Shown: piece after piece, positions 63,899-64,000 of the stretch
Numbering within the stretch: the first letter of the stretch is position 1
Layout of the letters: the number at the start of each line of letters is the position of its first letter
Assembly: GCF_901905185.1 (NCBI RefSeq)
Contig: NZ_CABFMQ020000035.1
Span: forward strand, 1-64,000
From: Methylocella tundrae
GTDB lineage: Bacteria; Pseudomonadota; Alphaproteobacteria; Rhizobiales; Beijerinckiaceae
DNA: 64,000 nt
Direction of reading: 5' to 3'
The notes under the pieces: generated by a model
The model's input: only the letters and a program-made list of their open reading frames with translations
What the model was told of the DNA's origin: nothing
Database searches by the model: none
Made by a program: the position numbers and the translations under genes

Positions 63899-64000
63899 TC
63901 CGCGCTCTCTCCGGCGAGCGCGGCCGCTGGCGGGCGCCGGCGAAGGCGCGCGGCGAGCCTGTCAAAATAGAGATAGATGACCGGCGTCGTGAACAGCGTC
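63895..64000 (-). CDS. RND efflux permease, C-terminal end (partial, MdtB-like)
   Basis: 34 residues before the window ends. TLFTTPVIYLYFDRLAARLR is the end of the last membrane helix and the cytoplasmic tail of an RND permease; it closely parallels the TLYTTPILYLYMDEFR end of the following gene. The stop overlaps the start of that gene by four bases. Paired permeases of this kind act as heterotrimers. Confidence 0.85.
   Translation of the reverse strand, partial: TLFTTPVIYLYFDRLAARLRRRPPAAALAGESAE

Noticed and set aside
1..64000. CRISPR array or prophage
   Set aside because: No regularly spaced repeats and no phage structural, integrase or lysis genes; only short isolated repeats are present.

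Overview
The window is about 63-65% GC and reads as chromosomal DNA of an alphaproteobacterium, most likely order Hyphomicrobiales (Rhizobiales). The rnd-lptC-lptA-lptB-rpoN-ptsN block, the sppA-ihfB-lapA-trpF-trpB block, DUF2865, DUF1236 and DUF3309 proteins and a GT21 glycosyltransferase all fit that group. Oxalate decarboxylase, an oxalate/formate antiporter and cyanase would suit a Beijerinckiaceae-like (Methylocella, Methylocapsa, Beijerinckia) organism, but the family assignment is inference.

Layout. 0-7.4 kb is the accessory part. It holds an IS5-family transposase tail, a LysR regulator, a duplicated promoter segment, a Tat-exported bicupin oxalate decarboxylase, an oxalate/formate MFS antiporter, and on the minus strand a KAP-type membrane P-loop NTPase that overlaps a cyanase gene. 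7.7-31 kb is mostly housekeeping: ettA, gph, rpiA, gor, class II DAHP synthase, nadE, a secreted peroxiredoxin, GT21, gltX, creA, the overlapping cysS-GNAT-cimA run, manganese catalase, LOG and tonB. 31-46 kb has an outer-membrane porin with an elaborate upstream region, an Atm1-type exporter, psd, sppA, ihfB, lapA, trpF, trpB (no trpA next to it), bioB followed by a PQQ-type sugar dehydrogenase, small membrane proteins, an NDUFA9-like epimerase and tRNA-Leu(CAG). 46-56 kb carries DUF1236, RNase D, the Lpt lipopolysaccharide-export genes, rpoN, ptsN (hpf is not between them), glk and fumarase. 56-64 kb holds a low-GC pseudogene, greB, a lipoprotein L,D-transpeptidase, accA and a tandem pair of RND permeases cut by the window edge.

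How genes work together. OxdC should make formate and CO2 from oxalate outside the cytoplasm, and the antiporter would carry oxalate or formate across the inner membrane. Cyanase consumes bicarbonate and cyanate. LptC/LptA/LptB belong to one export machine; trpF/trpB and the class II DAHP synthase belong to aromatic amino-acid synthesis; cimA starts the isoleucine citramalate route.

The most unusual observations are the duplicated oxdC promoter/5' region, the KAP NTPase-cyanase overlap, a dispersed hairpin family whose arms covary, a cluster of small repeats and palindromes upstream of the porin, a pseudogene explained by two single-base deletions, and the missing hpf and trpA in otherwise conserved neighbourhoods. 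No CRISPR array, prophage or complete insertion sequence is visible.
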